Assembly: GCF_001687105.1 (NCBI RefSeq)
Contig: NZ_CP014596.1
Span: 1,408,181 to 1,472,180 of the forward strand
DNA length: 64,000 bases
Direction: 5' to 3'
Origin: Salipiger sp. CCB-MM3
GTDB taxonomy: Bacteria > Pseudomonadota > Alphaproteobacteria > Rhodobacterales > Rhodobacteraceae
Part shown: piece after piece, positions 33,518 to 42,274 of the stretch
Layout of the letters: every line of letters starts with the position of its first letter
How positions within the stretch are numbered: the stretch's first letter is position 1
Made by a program: the position numbers and the translations under genes
Notes under the pieces: generated by a model
The model's database searches: none
Told to the model about the DNA's origin: nothing
What the model saw: only the letters and a program-made list of their open reading frames with translations

Positions 33518-35011
33518 ATGGACATGCTCCTTTCCGGCATCGGCATGCTGATGCATCTCGACGTGCTGCTGGCCCTGCTGATCGGCTCAGTCGGCGGCGT
33601 CATCATCGGCGCCATCCCCGGCGTCGGCCCCGCCGTGGCCATCGCCATCCTGCTGCCCGCGACCTTCGCCCTGCCGCCGCTCGTGGGACTGGTCATGCTC
33701 TTGGGCATCTACGGCTCGTCGATGTTCGGCGGTGCGCTGCCAGCGATCCTGATCAACACGCCCGGCACGGCGGTCAATGCGCTGACCACCTACGACGGCC
33801 ACCCGATGACCAAACGCGGCGAGGCGCTGAAGGCGCTGGGGCTGGCCTATGGCGCCTCCTTCGGCAGCGGCATCCTGTCGATCCTCGCGCTGATCCTGCT
33901 CTCGCCGGTGCTGGCCAAGGTCGCACCGATGTTCGGCTCGAAGGAGATATTCCTCGCCGCCCTCCTTGGCCTCGTGCTGGTGGTCATCGCGCACCGCGGG
34001 CAGGCGCTGGCGGCGGGCATGCTCGCGGGCTTCGGTGTCTTTCTGGGGACCGTGGGGCTGGAGCCGCTCAAATACACCCAGCGCTTCACCTTCGATCAGC
34101 CTTGGCTGGCCTCGGGCTTTGACCTGATCGTCGTGGTGCTGGGGCTCTTCGCGCTGAGCCAAGCCTTCCTGCTGCTCTCGGGCCCCGAGGACGCGCCCGA
34201 TGCCAAGCCGATCAAGGGCTCGATGGCGCGCGCCATGGGCCGCACCTTCCGCCACAAGCGACTGGTCGCGGCGGGCACAGGTTTCGGCGTGCTGATGGGG
34301 ATGATCCCCGGCGTCGGCGAGTTCACCGCGCAATTCCTGAGCTACACCTACGCGCAGAAGACCTCGAAGACCCCCGACGCCTTTGGCAATGGCAGCGAAG
34401 AGGGGCTCGTCGCCTCGGAGGCGGCCAACAACGCCGTGCCCGCCGCCGCGATGATCCCGCTTCTGGCGCTCGGCATCCCCGGCGAGGCGCTCACCGCCAT
34501 GATGCTGTCGGTGTTCTACGTGCACAATGTGATCCCCGGCCCGCAGCTCTTTCAGGGGCAGATCGATTTCGTCTACGCGCTTTATGCAGCGATGATCCTG
34601 CTCAACGTGATCGTGGTGCTGTTCATGATGGTCTCGTCGAACCTGCTGCTGAAGATCATCCGCATTCCGACGCGCTTTCTGGGGGTGATGATCCTGACGC
34701 TGAGCTTTGTCGGCGTCTACAGCCTGCGCAACTCGATCACCGATTGTATCATCGCGGCGGTCTTTGGCTGGATCGGGCTGATCCTCAAGCGGCAGGACCT
34801 GCCGCCGGTGCCGATCATCCTCGGGCTGGTGCTGGGCGGGATCATGGAGACGAAGTTCCGCCCGGCCATGGCGCGGGTCGAGGTCTTTGCCGATTTCTTC
34901 CAGCGCCCGGTGGCGGCCTTCCTTGGCCTCGCCATTCTTGCGCTGGTGGTGGGGCATCTGGCCTCGCTGCGCCGGCAGGCACTGGAACGCGCGGACGAAG
35001 CAGAGGCCTGA
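33518..35011 (+). CDS. tctA: Tripartite tricarboxylate transporter large membrane subunit (TctA family)
   Basis: This 497-residue protein has about 11-12 membrane helices and the duplicated TctA signature. 'GAIPGVGPAVAIAILLPATF' and 'SMFGGALPAILINTPGTA' are in the first half, 'GMIPGVGEFTAQFLSYTYAQ' and 'VASEAANNAVPAAAMIPLLALGIPGE' in the second. It completes the transporter with the two genes before it; a GC hairpin follows. Confidence 0.95.
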   Translation: MDMLLSGIGMLMHLDVLLALLIGSVGGVIIGAIPGVGPAVAIAILLPATFALPPLVGLVMLLGIYGSSMFGGALPAILINTPGTAVNALTTYDGHPMTKRGEALKALGLAYGASFGSGILSILALILLSPVLAKVAPMFGSKEIFLAALLGLVLVVIAHRGQALAAGMLAGFGVFLGTVGLEPLKYTQRFTFDQPWLASGFDLIVVVLGLFALSQAFLLLSGPEDAPDAKPIKGSMARAMGRTFRHKRLVAAGTGFGVLMGMIPGVGEFTAQFLSYTYAQKTSKTPDAFGNGSEEGLVASEAANNAVPAAAMIPLLALGIPGEALTAMMLSVFYVHNVIPGPQLFQGQIDFVYALYAAMILLNVIVVLFMMVSSNLLLKIIRIPTRFLGVMILTLSFVGVYSLRNSITDCIIAAVFGWIGLILKRQDLPPVPIILGLVLGGIMETKFRPAMARVEVFADFFQRPVAAFLGLAILALVVGHLASLRRQALERADEAEA

Positions 35012-35018
35012 CCCATTT

Positions 35019-35048
35019 GCGGCGCGCGGGTCTTGTCCGGCGCGCCGC
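35019..35048 (+). terminator. GC hairpin after the tct operon
   Basis: GCGGCGCG (35019-35026) pairs with CGCGCCGC (35041-35048), extended inward by CGG/CCG. It lies right after the tctA stop. Only ATAAAG follows, without a T-run, so it is a weak or factor-assisted stop at best. Confidence 0.45.
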
Positions 35049-35201
35049 ATAAAGCGGAGGGATTTCCCGTCCCATGCGCCGCCTTACCCTGCGACAAGAA
35101 AACATCCGATCACGGACGGTTGAGGGATGACTCTCTCAGAACGTGTGCTAGGGTCGCCTCACTATTTAGGTTCCAAGCAATTGACGCACGGGAGAAAAGT
35201 G

Positions 35202-36788
35202 ATGTTGAGGCCGTATATTCTGGCGATTCCCCTAGCCTTCGCTGGCCTGACAGGGGCCGCTTTGGCGCAGGAGCAAACCGAGAAGCCGAACATTCTCGTT
35301 ATCTGGGGTGATGACATCGGCTGGTCGAACCTGTCGTCCTACGGGATGGGCACCATGGGCTACACCACGCCCAATATCGACCGCATCGCGATGGAGGGCA
35401 TCCGCTTTACCGATCACTACGCGCAGCCAAGCTGTACCGCAGGCCGCGCCGCCTTCATCACCGGGCAATACCCGATCCGCTCGGGCATGACGACGGTGGG
35501 CCAGCCGGGCTCTGCGCTTGGCCTGCAGGCCGCCTCGCCCACGCTCGCAGAAGAGCTCAAGCAGATCGGCTACCGAACCGGCCATTTCGGCAAGAACCAC
35601 CTTGGCGACCGCAACGAGCACCTGCCGACGGTGCACGGCTTCGACGAGTTCTTCGGCAACCTCTACCACCTCAACACCCAAGAAGAGGCCGAGCAGCGCG
35701 ACTATCAGAACTTCGGCAAGGCCTTCTCGGGCTCGCTGGAAGAATATGAAGCGCAGTTCGGCACGCGTGGCGTGATCCACTCCTTCGCCTCCGAGACCGA
35801 CGATCCCACCGAGCAGCCGCGCTTTGGCAAGATCGGCATGCAGACCATCGAAGACACCGGCCCGCTGACCCAAGAGCGGATGAAGGACTTCGACATGGCC
35901 GAGGTGATCCCGCTGGCGCAGGACTTCATGCTGGGGGCCAAGGATGCGGGCGAGCCCTTCTTCGTCTGGCTCAACACCAGCCGTATGCACCTCTACACCC
36001 GTCTCAACGACGAATGGCGCTATGCGGCCGAGCAATATACCTCCGAGGCCGATTTCTACGGCTCGGGCATGCTGCAGCATGACCATGACATCGGGGTGCT
36101 GCTCGACTGGCTCGAAGAGCAGGGCCTCGCTGACAACACCATCGTCTGGTACTCGACCGACAACGGCCCCGAGCACAATTCGTGGCCGCATGGCGGCACC
36201 TCGCCGTTCCGCGGCGAGAAGATGACCACCTACGAAGGCGGCGTGCGCGTGCCGTCGATGATCCGCTGGCCAGGCCACCTGCCCGAGGGCAAGATCCTCA
36301 ACGGCATCCAAGGCCATCAGGACATGTTCACCTCGCTGGCCGCCGCTGCCGGGATCGAAGATGTGGCTGCCGAGGTCATGGAAGAAAAGCAGCAGTATAT
36401 CGACGGTGTGAACAACCTGCCCTACTGGGAAGGCGAGCAGGACCAGTCGGCGCGGAACAGCATTTTCTACTACTATGAAAGCAAGCTGACCGCCGCACGG
36501 ATGGGCCCGTGGAAGTTCCACTTCTCCACCAAGGAAGACTATTACGACAGCCTCGAAGCGCGCACCGCGCCGCTGGTCTTCAACATCCGGATGGACCCGT
36601 TCGAAAGCTACAGCAGCACCGATGCCTATGGTCACCTGATGCAGAAGGTCTCGTGGCTGATGCAGCCGATGAGCGTGCTGATGGGCCAGCACCTGCAGAC
36701 GCTGGCGGAATACCCGCCGGTGCAGGGCGGCGCCTCCTTCGACATGTCGAATGTGGTCGCGGACTTCCTCGACAACGCGATGCAATAA
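35202..36788 (+). CDS. Secreted arylsulfatase (type I, formylglycine-dependent)
   Basis: This 528-residue protein has a signal peptide ([15 protein letters not shown]...ALAQE) and a GGGAGAAAAG ribosome site before the ATG at 35202. The sulfatase core is clear: metal site '[14 protein letters not shown]', the formylglycine motif [11 protein letters not shown] with Cys78, '[16 protein letters not shown]'-like lysine/histidine region, and '[20 protein letters not shown]' with the second metal ligands. It needs a formylglycine-generating enzyme, not present in this window. No carbohydrate neighbours show the substrate. It stands alone between tctA and acnB. Confidence 0.93.
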   Translation: MLRPYILAIPLAFAGLTGAALAQEQTEKPNILVIWGDDIGWSNLSSYGMGTMGYTTPNIDRIAMEGIRFTDHYAQPSCTAGRAAFITGQYPIRSGMTTVGQPGSALGLQAASPTLAEELKQIGYRTGHFGKNHLGDRNEHLPTVHGFDEFFGNLYHLNTQEEAEQRDYQNFGKAFSGSLEEYEAQFGTRGVIHSFASETDDPTEQPRFGKIGMQTIEDTGPLTQERMKDFDMAEVIPLAQDFMLGAKDAGEPFFVWLNTSRMHLYTRLNDEWRYAAEQYTSEADFYGSGMLQHDHDIGVLLDWLEEQGLADNTIVWYSTDNGPEHNSWPHGGTSPFRGEKMTTYEGGVRVPSMIRWPGHLPEGKILNGIQGHQDMFTSLAAAAGIEDVAAEVMEEKQQYIDGVNNLPYWEGEQDQSARNSIFYYYESKLTAARMGPWKFHFSTKEDYYDSLEARTAPLVFNIRMDPFESYSSTDAYGHLMQKVSWLMQPMSVLMGQHLQTLAEYPPVQGGASFDMSNVVADFLDNAMQ

Positions 36789-37243
36789 TCAGACACGGCA
36801 GGGCGCGGAGACGCGCCCTGCTCTCCAGTGCGCCCGAACCTGAACCTCCGCGCCGCGGGTCAGCAAAGATCAGTGCCGGAAGGGTCGCTGCAGTCAGGCG
36901 CTAAGCCGAAAATCTGAAAGGTTGCGGCACGACATCGGCCATATCGTGCCGCTCTTATCCCAACTCACCCTCCCCACTCAGAAACGACCGCAAGCACGAG
37001 GCACTGCCCCCAAGCCCTTGTGTTGCCCTGCTTCCGCATGCCATCAGCCCAGCGATCGGCACGCCCATGGAAAAGGCGCAGCCCCTTCCTGTCGCTGGGT
37101 CGGACAGATTGTCCACGTCTGGGATCTTGATGCCGCCGGGGGATTGGTATACTGGCGCATACAATAAGCCCGCCGCCGCTCGCCGAACCAGATCAGACCC
37201 TTCGGCGCTGCAGCTTTGCCAAACACCAGTCGCAGGAACCGTC
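36789..37243 (+). other. 455-base gap before acnB: two hairpins and a possible promoter
   Basis: No convincing gene was found here; the frames have no family likeness. CAGGGCGCG-GAGA-CGCGCCCTG (36799-36820) follows the sulfatase and may stop it. A second hairpin, GCGGCACGA (36924-36932) with TCGTGCCGC (36944-36952), lies mid-gap. TTGATG (37127-37132) and TATACT (37148-37153), 15 bases apart, are a possible promoter leaving a ~90-base leader before acnB. Confidence 0.45.
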
Positions 37244-40033
37244 ATGAGCTTGTACACCGATTACTTGCAGGAAATCGAAACGCGCAAGGGCGAGGGGCTG
37301 CACCCCAAGCCGATCGACGACGGCGCACTGGTCGCAGAGCTGATCGCGCAGATCGAGGACGAGGGCAACGAGCACCGCAAGGACTCGCTCGAGTTCTTCG
37401 TTTACAACACCCTGCCCGGCACCACGAGCGCCGCAGGCGTGAAGGCCGCCTTCCTCAAGAAGATCATCCTCGGCGAGGCCGTGGTTGCGGAAATCACCCC
37501 CGAGTTCGCTTTCGAGCTGCTGTCGCACATGAAGGGCGGCCCCTCGGTGGAAGTGCTGCTCGACCTCGCGCTCGGAGACGACGCCGCGATTGCTGCACAG
37601 GCCGCCGACGTGCTGAAAACGCAGGTCTTCCTCTATGAGGCCGACATGGAGCGCCTCGGCAGCGCCTACAAGGCTGGCAACGCCGTGGCCAAGGACGTGC
37701 TGGAAAGCTATGCGAAGGCCGAGTTCTTCACCAAGCTGCCCGACGTCGACGAAGAGGTGAAGATCGTCACCTATATCGCCGCCGAAGGCGACATCTCGAC
37801 CGACCTTCTGTCGCCCGGCAATCAGGCGCACTCGCGTTCCGACCGCGAGTTGCACGGCAAGTGCATGATCTCGCCCGAAGCGCAGAAAGAAATTCAGGAC
37901 CTGCAGGCACAGCACCCCGACAAGCGCGTGATGCTGATCGCCGAGAAGGGCACCATGGGCGTGGGCTCGTCGCGGATGTCCGGCGTCAACAACGTGGCGC
38001 TCTGGACCGGCAAGAAGGCCAGCCCCTACGTTCCTTTCGTGAACATCGCTCCGGTCGTCGCGGGCACCAACGGCATCTCGCCGATCTTCCTGACCACCGT
38101 CGGCGTGACCGGCGGCATCGGTCTCGACCTGAAGAACTGGGTCAAGAAGGTCGACGCTGACGGCAAGCCGATCCTCAACAACGACGGCAACCCGGTGCTC
38201 GAGCAGAAATACTCGGTCGCCACCGGCACCGTGCTGAAGATCGACACCCAGAACAAGAAGCTGCTCGACGAAACCGGCAAGGAACTGGCCGACGTCGCCT
38301 CTGCCTTCACCCCGCAGAAGGTCGAGTTCATGAAGGCCGGCAGCTCCTACGCCGTTGTCTTCGGCAAGAAGCTGCAGACCTTCGCCGCAGAGACGCTCGG
38401 CGTCGAGCCGACCCCGGTCTACGCGCCCTCGAAAGAGGTCTCGATCGAAGGTCAGGGCCTCACCGCCGTCGAGAAAATCTTCAACCGCAACGCACTCGGC
38501 GTGACCTCGGGCAAGACCCTGCACGCCGGTTCGGACGTGCGCGTGAAGGTCAACATCGTGGGCTCGCAGGACACCACCGGCCTGATGACCTCGCAGGAAC
38601 TGGAAGCGATGGCCGCCACGGTCATCTCGCCCACCGTCGATGGCGCCTATCAGTCCGGCTGTCACACCGCCTCGGTCTGGGACAAGAAGGCACAGGCCAA
38701 CATCCCGCGCCTGATGAAGTTCATGAACGACTTCGGCCTGATCACCGCGCGTGACCCGAAGGACCATTATCACGCGATGACCGACGTGATCCACAAGGTG
38801 CTGAACGACATCACCGTGGACGATTGGGACGTGATCATCGGCGGCGACAGCCACACCCGCATGTCCAAAGGCGTGGCCTTCGGTGCGGACAGCGGCACCG
38901 TGGCGCTGGCGCTGGCGACCGGCGAGGCGACCATGCCGATCCCCGAGTCCGTGAAGGTGACCTTCAAGGGCAAGATGGCCGATCACATGGACTTCCGCGA
39001 CGTGGTGCACGCCACCCAAGCGCAGATGCTCCAGCAGCACGGCGACAACGTCTTCCAGGGCCGCGTCATCGAAGTGCACATCGGCACCCTGCTGGCGGAC
39101 CAAGCCTTCACCTTCACCGACTGGACCGCAGAGATGAAGGCCAAGGCCTCGATCTGTATCTCCAACGATGAGACGCTGATCGGCTCGCTGGAACTGGCCA
39201 AGCACCGCATTCAGGTGATGATCGACAAGGGCATGGACAACGCGGCGGGCACGCTCGCAGGTCTGATTGCCAAGGCCGACAAGCGCATCGCCGAGATCCG
39301 TTCGGGCGAGAAGCCCGCGCTGACCCCGGATGCCAACGCCAAGTATTTCGCCGAAGTGGTCGTCGATCTCGACCTGATCGACGAGCCGATGATCGCCGAC
39401 CCGGACGTCAACAACGCCGATCCGTCGCGCCGCTATACCCACGACACCATCCGCCCGATCTCGTATTACGGGGCCGAGAAGAAGGTGGACCTGGGCTTTG
39501 TCGGCTCGTGCATGGTGCACAAGGGCGACATGAAGATCGTCGCGCAGATGCTGAAGAACCTCGAGAAATCGCAGGGCAAGGTCGAGTTCAAGGCACCGCT
39601 CGTGGTGGCCGCGCCGACCTACAACATCATCGACGAGCTGAAGGAAGAGGGCGACTGGGAAATCCTGCAGAAGTACTCGGGCTTCGAGTTCGACGATCTG
39701 TTCCCGAAGACCCAGAACCGCACCGAGTATGAGAACATCCTCTACCTCGAGCGTCCGGGCTGTAACCTCTGCATGGGCAACCAGGAAAAGGCCGCCAAGG
39801 GCGACACGGTTCTCGCCACCTCGACCCGCCTGTTCCAAGGCCGCGTGGTGGAAGACTCCGCCGAGAAGAAGGGCGAAAGCCTTCTCGCCTCGACGCCGGT
39901 TGTGGTGCTCTCGGCCATTCTTGGCCGCACGCCCAACGCGGATGAGTACAAGTCGGCTGTCGAAGGCATCGACCTGACCAAATTCGCGCCGCCGCAAGAG
40001 GTGCCGGGCACCGCGCGCTCGGTCCACTTCTGA
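37244..40033 (+). CDS. acnB: Aconitate hydratase B
   Basis: This 929-residue enzyme of the citric acid cycle interconverts citrate and isocitrate in the cytoplasm. It starts MSLYTDYLQEIETRKGEGLHPKP, the standard AcnB opening; the frame is open upstream but without a ribosome site. The N-terminal HEAT-like domain (about 1-160) and swivel domain precede the catalytic part. Cluster/active-site regions include 'YQSGCHTASVW', 'GGDSHTRMSKGVAFGADSG' and 'LERPGCNLCMGNQEKA', the last carrying a Cys-x-x-Cys pair of the 4Fe-4S site. Length and motifs are normal for the family. Confidence 0.98.
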   Translation: MSLYTDYLQEIETRKGEGLHPKPIDDGALVAELIAQIEDEGNEHRKDSLEFFVYNTLPGTTSAAGVKAAFLKKIILGEAVVAEITPEFAFELLSHMKGGPSVEVLLDLALGDDAAIAAQAADVLKTQVFLYEADMERLGSAYKAGNAVAKDVLESYAKAEFFTKLPDVDEEVKIVTYIAAEGDISTDLLSPGNQAHSRSDRELHGKCMISPEAQKEIQDLQAQHPDKRVMLIAEKGTMGVGSSRMSGVNNVALWTGKKASPYVPFVNIAPVVAGTNGISPIFLTTVGVTGGIGLDLKNWVKKVDADGKPILNNDGNPVLEQKYSVATGTVLKIDTQNKKLLDETGKELADVASAFTPQKVEFMKAGSSYAVVFGKKLQTFAAETLGVEPTPVYAPSKEVSIEGQGLTAVEKIFNRNALGVTSGKTLHAGSDVRVKVNIVGSQDTTGLMTSQELEAMAATVISPTVDGAYQSGCHTASVWDKKAQANIPRLMKFMNDFGLITARDPKDHYHAMTDVIHKVLNDITVDDWDVIIGGDSHTRMSKGVAFGADSGTVALALATGEATMPIPESVKVTFKGKMADHMDFRDVVHATQAQMLQQHGDNVFQGRVIEVHIGTLLADQAFTFTDWTAEMKAKASICISNDETLIGSLELAKHRIQVMIDKGMDNAAGTLAGLIAKADKRIAEIRSGEKPALTPDANAKYFAEVVVDLDLIDEPMIADPDVNNADPSRRYTHDTIRPISYYGAEKKVDLGFVGSCMVHKGDMKIVAQMLKNLEKSQGKVEFKAPLVVAAPTYNIIDELKEEGDWEILQKYSGFEFDDLFPKTQNRTEYENILYLERPGCNLCMGNQEKAAKGDTVLATSTRLFQGRVVEDSAEKKGESLLASTPVVVLSAILGRTPNADEYKSAVEGIDLTKFAPPQEVPGTARSVHF

Positions 40034-40090
40034 TCGCCAAAAGCGGTCTTCTGCGGGCGTCCCTGAGCCGCCCGCAGGCCAAACAAACAG

Positions 40091-40168
40091 ACGGCACCCG
40101 CTTCGGGGCGCGCTTCGGGTTCAGGGATTTCCCCCGCCGGGCGCGCCGCCAAAGCGGGTGCCGTTTTG
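40091..40168 (+). terminator. Long-loop terminator after acnB
   Basis: A perfect 13-base stem, ACGGCACCCGCTT (40091-40103) with AAGCGGGTGCCGT (40152-40164), is followed by TTTTG. A smaller stem, CTGCGGGC (40051-40058) with GCCCGCAG (40070-40077), lies just before it. Together they are a good candidate for the acnB transcript end. Confidence 0.7.
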
Positions 40169-40169
40169 C

Positions 40170-40376
40170 GTTAGGTCCGGATACGCGGTCTCGTGATGCA
40201 TCGGCGGCGCCCCCGTAGCGCGCCAAAGCGGCCTGAATTTCACCCCCGCAATTCCCCCACACTTCCCCCGCAGTTATCCCCGTGGACGTAGCGTAAACCT
40301 CTGGACGACTCGGTTGAGCGAAAGCCTCTGCGACCGCATCTTTGGGCTGTCGAAACCAACAGATGAGGCGATCAGC
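40170..40376 (+). other. Intergenic stretch between the acnB terminator and the receiver gene
   Basis: This is about 200 bases with no gene of its own. It should hold the promoter of the small receiver protein, but no clear -35/-10 pair could be singled out. A TTG at 40314 is in frame with the receiver gene but lacks a ribosome site. Confidence 0.4.
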
Positions 40377-40736
40377 ATGGCCCGGATCCTTCTGCTCCTG
40401 CCAGACCACGACCAGCGCCGCGCGCTGGATCGCATTCTTTCCGAGGGCGGCCACGCCGCCTTCCAGACCGCCACCGCCGATGACGCCCGCCCACTGATCG
40501 AAAGCGGCCAGTACGATCTGGTGATGATGGATCCCGACCTGCCCGATCAGGACGGTTTCTCGTTCCTGCGCGATCTGCGCGCGCGCAACGACCGCCAGCC
40601 GATCGTCGTGCTGAACCGCTACGCCAAGGTCGCAACAACACTGCTCGCCAAGGGCCTCGGCGCCAGCGGCATTCTGACCATGCCCTTCACGCGCGGCGAG
40701 TTCTTCACGACCATCGACGACGCCATCGCGGCCTGA
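40377..40736 (+). CDS. Stand-alone response-regulator receiver protein with altered active site
   Basis: This 119-residue protein is a single CheY-like domain. The acidic pair (Asp10, Asp12 in 'LLPDHD') and the phosphoacceptor Asp52 ('LVMMDPDLPDQDG') are present. The near-universal Lys before Pro-Phe is Met102 ('LTMPF'), and the usual Ser/Thr of the fourth strand is Asn80. Loss of the Lys suggests that signalling through phosphorylation is changed or lost. No output domain or histidine kinase is next to it. It ends in its own terminator and so is a single-gene unit. An AGG-type site precedes the ATG. Confidence 0.8.
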   Translation: MARILLLLPDHDQRRALDRILSEGGHAAFQTATADDARPLIESGQYDLVMMDPDLPDQDGFSFLRDLRARNDRQPIVVLNRYAKVATTLLAKGLGASGILTMPFTRGEFFTTIDDAIAA

Positions 40737-40760
40737 AACCCGCCGCCACAAGATGACAGG

Positions 40761-40789
40761 AAGGCCCAGAGCGTTGCTCTGGGCCTTTT
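40761..40789 (+). terminator. Intrinsic terminator of the receiver gene
   Basis: AAGGCCCAGAGC (40761-40772) pairs fully with GCTCTGGGCCTTTT (40776-40789) around a 3-base loop, and the run ends in T's. It is a textbook rho-independent terminator 25 bases after the stop codon. Confidence 0.9.
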
Positions 40790-40943
40790 GCTATCGGCGG
40801 ACAAAGCAAGTGCCCAGGACATGGCACAAACCAGATTCATACCATTGTGATAAGCGCTTACGCGCCGACTCTCACGTCACATGTTGCCGAAATGTTCCCC
40901 TCGAGGTAGACTAAGGGAAAACAACGCACCGAGGCGGCAGCGA

Positions 40944-41756
40944 ATGAGAAAAGAATACGAAACGATCCTTGGCGCCGTGACCTTTCTGGCGCTGGTCTGC
41001 GTAGGTTATGCCTATTACGCGCTCGAAGCCTCAGTCGCCACGACACGGGCTCTGCCGCTCATCGGCTTTGGCTATCTCACGGTGCTGGTGCTGGTGTTCA
41101 AGGCGCTTGGCCTCGCGCTCAGCCCCGCCAAGCGCCGCGAGTTGACCCGCCATGTGGAAGCGCATTCCGCCGCCCTGTCGCGGAACCTGCGGCTGGCGGT
41201 CAAAAAGAACGACTACAACCGGGTGATCGCCGACGAACGGCACGAGATCGCGCTGGAGTTTCTCGACAGCATCGACCTGTCTTTCGACTACCACCGGATC
41301 GAGCCCGCGGTGGTCGACTACGTGCTGGCCGAGGTCGAACGGATCGAAAGCGAGGCCAAGGACGGCGGCTTTGACGCCGAGGATTACCCGAGCGATCCCG
41401 CCGAGTTCGAACATTGGTGCGCGGCGCAATTGCGGCATTTCGGCTGGGACGCCGATGTCACCAAACGCGGCTATGATCAGGGCATCGACATCGTCGCGCG
41501 CAAAGGCGCGCTGGTCATCGGCCTGCAGGTCAAACGCTACAATTCTCCGGTCGGCAACAAGGCCATCCAAGAGGCGTTCACCGGCAAGAACTACTATGGG
41601 CTCGCCGGCGCGGCGGTGCTTGCCACGGCGGGGTTCACGCCAAGCGCGCGCCGCCTTGCCGCCACGACCGGCGTTCTGCTGCTGAGCCCGCACGACCTGC
41701 CGACGATCGACCGCGAGTTTGGCGTGGAAGGGTTCACCGAAGCTTGGGCAATGTAA
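40944..41756 (+). CDS. Membrane-anchored Mrr-type restriction endonuclease homologue
   Basis: This 270-residue protein has two N-terminal membrane helices (about 8-26 and 36-57), a charged helical linker, and a C-terminal Mrr_cat domain (about 150-260). The PD-(D/E)xK-like residues are in place: Glu156 in 'EFEHWC', Asp182 in 'QGIDIVARK', and Gln195-x-Lys197 in 'GLQVKRYN'. Cytoplasmic Mrr proteins cut modified DNA; membrane-tethered forms are known in many genomes but poorly understood. No methylase is adjacent. A GAGG site precedes the ATG at 40944. Confidence 0.85.
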   Translation: MRKEYETILGAVTFLALVCVGYAYYALEASVATTRALPLIGFGYLTVLVLVFKALGLALSPAKRRELTRHVEAHSAALSRNLRLAVKKNDYNRVIADERHEIALEFLDSIDLSFDYHRIEPAVVDYVLAEVERIESEAKDGGFDAEDYPSDPAEFEHWCAAQLRHFGWDADVTKRGYDQGIDIVARKGALVIGLQVKRYNSPVGNKAIQEAFTGKNYYGLAGAAVLATAGFTPSARRLAATTGVLLLSPHDLPTIDREFGVEGFTEAWAM

Positions 41757-41925
41757 CCGCCCCGCCCGCCGAAACAGAGCCGCGCGGCCCTTGATCGGCC
41801 CGAGGTGCAAGGCAGGTCTTCGCCCACTGACCCCGTATTTATTGGCCGCAGTCCGCCGATCCGGTACACTGCAGATCAACCAAGAGGCGCCATAGCCCGC
41901 CCTGAACGACCAGAGGTTCAAAGCA

Positions 41926-42264
41926 GTGAAAAAAGTCAAAGGCCTAGCCCTCGGGATCCTTCTCGCCGTCGCTGGCATTCTTGCCATCGGCTACGTCCTG
42001 CTTCCGAATCAAGATGGCCAGCGCGTCGCACTCGCCGAAGAAAGCGCCACCCCGGCGCCGGTCGCCACGGTGCCGATGTCCTCCTCCGAAAAACTGCCGG
42101 AAAAGCGCAGTTACACACCCTCCGGCAAACCCGCGCTGCGCGAGCTTGTACAGCAAAGCACCGGCACTGTCTGCGAGACGCCCAATGGCATTTGCACCGT
42201 AGCGCCGCAGCCGATCAATTCGCCCTGCAAATGCGGGCGCTACATCGGGCAGGTGGTCCGCTGA
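41926..42264 (+). CDS. Small membrane-anchored protein with C-terminal cysteines
   Basis: The 112-residue frame starts with GTG. It has one N-terminal helix (MKKVKGLALGILLAVAG..., residues about 6-26), a Pro/Ala/Ser-rich linker, and a short C-terminal part with four cysteines ('TGTVCETPNGIC', 'SPCKCGRYIG'). It is likely periplasmic and tethered or secreted. It ends 10 bases from the convergent end of the 952-residue protein gene. Function not recognised. Confidence 0.6.
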   Translation: MKKVKGLALGILLAVAGILAIGYVLLPNQDGQRVALAEESATPAPVATVPMSSSEKLPEKRSYTPSGKPALRELVQQSTGTVCETPNGICTVAPQPINSPCKCGRYIGQVVR

Positions 42265-42274
42265 TCAAGCATCG

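Noticed and set aside
36799..36952. Riboswitch before acnB
   Set aside because: There are two simple hairpins but no recognisable conserved riboswitch core; the mid-gap stem is too far from the start to judge.
36955..37257. A 100-codon minus-strand frame before acnB
   Set aside because: Its composition is unconvincing and it overlaps the acnB leader and start; it is more likely non-coding.
37193..40027. A 944-codon open frame opposite acnB
   Set aside because: It is the mirror of acnB codon bias, has no domain likeness, and acnB is certain.
40314..40736. Longer receiver protein starting at the TTG (40314)
   Set aside because: The extra 21 residues do not belong to the CheY fold, and the ATG at 40377 begins exactly at the first strand with an AGG site upstream.
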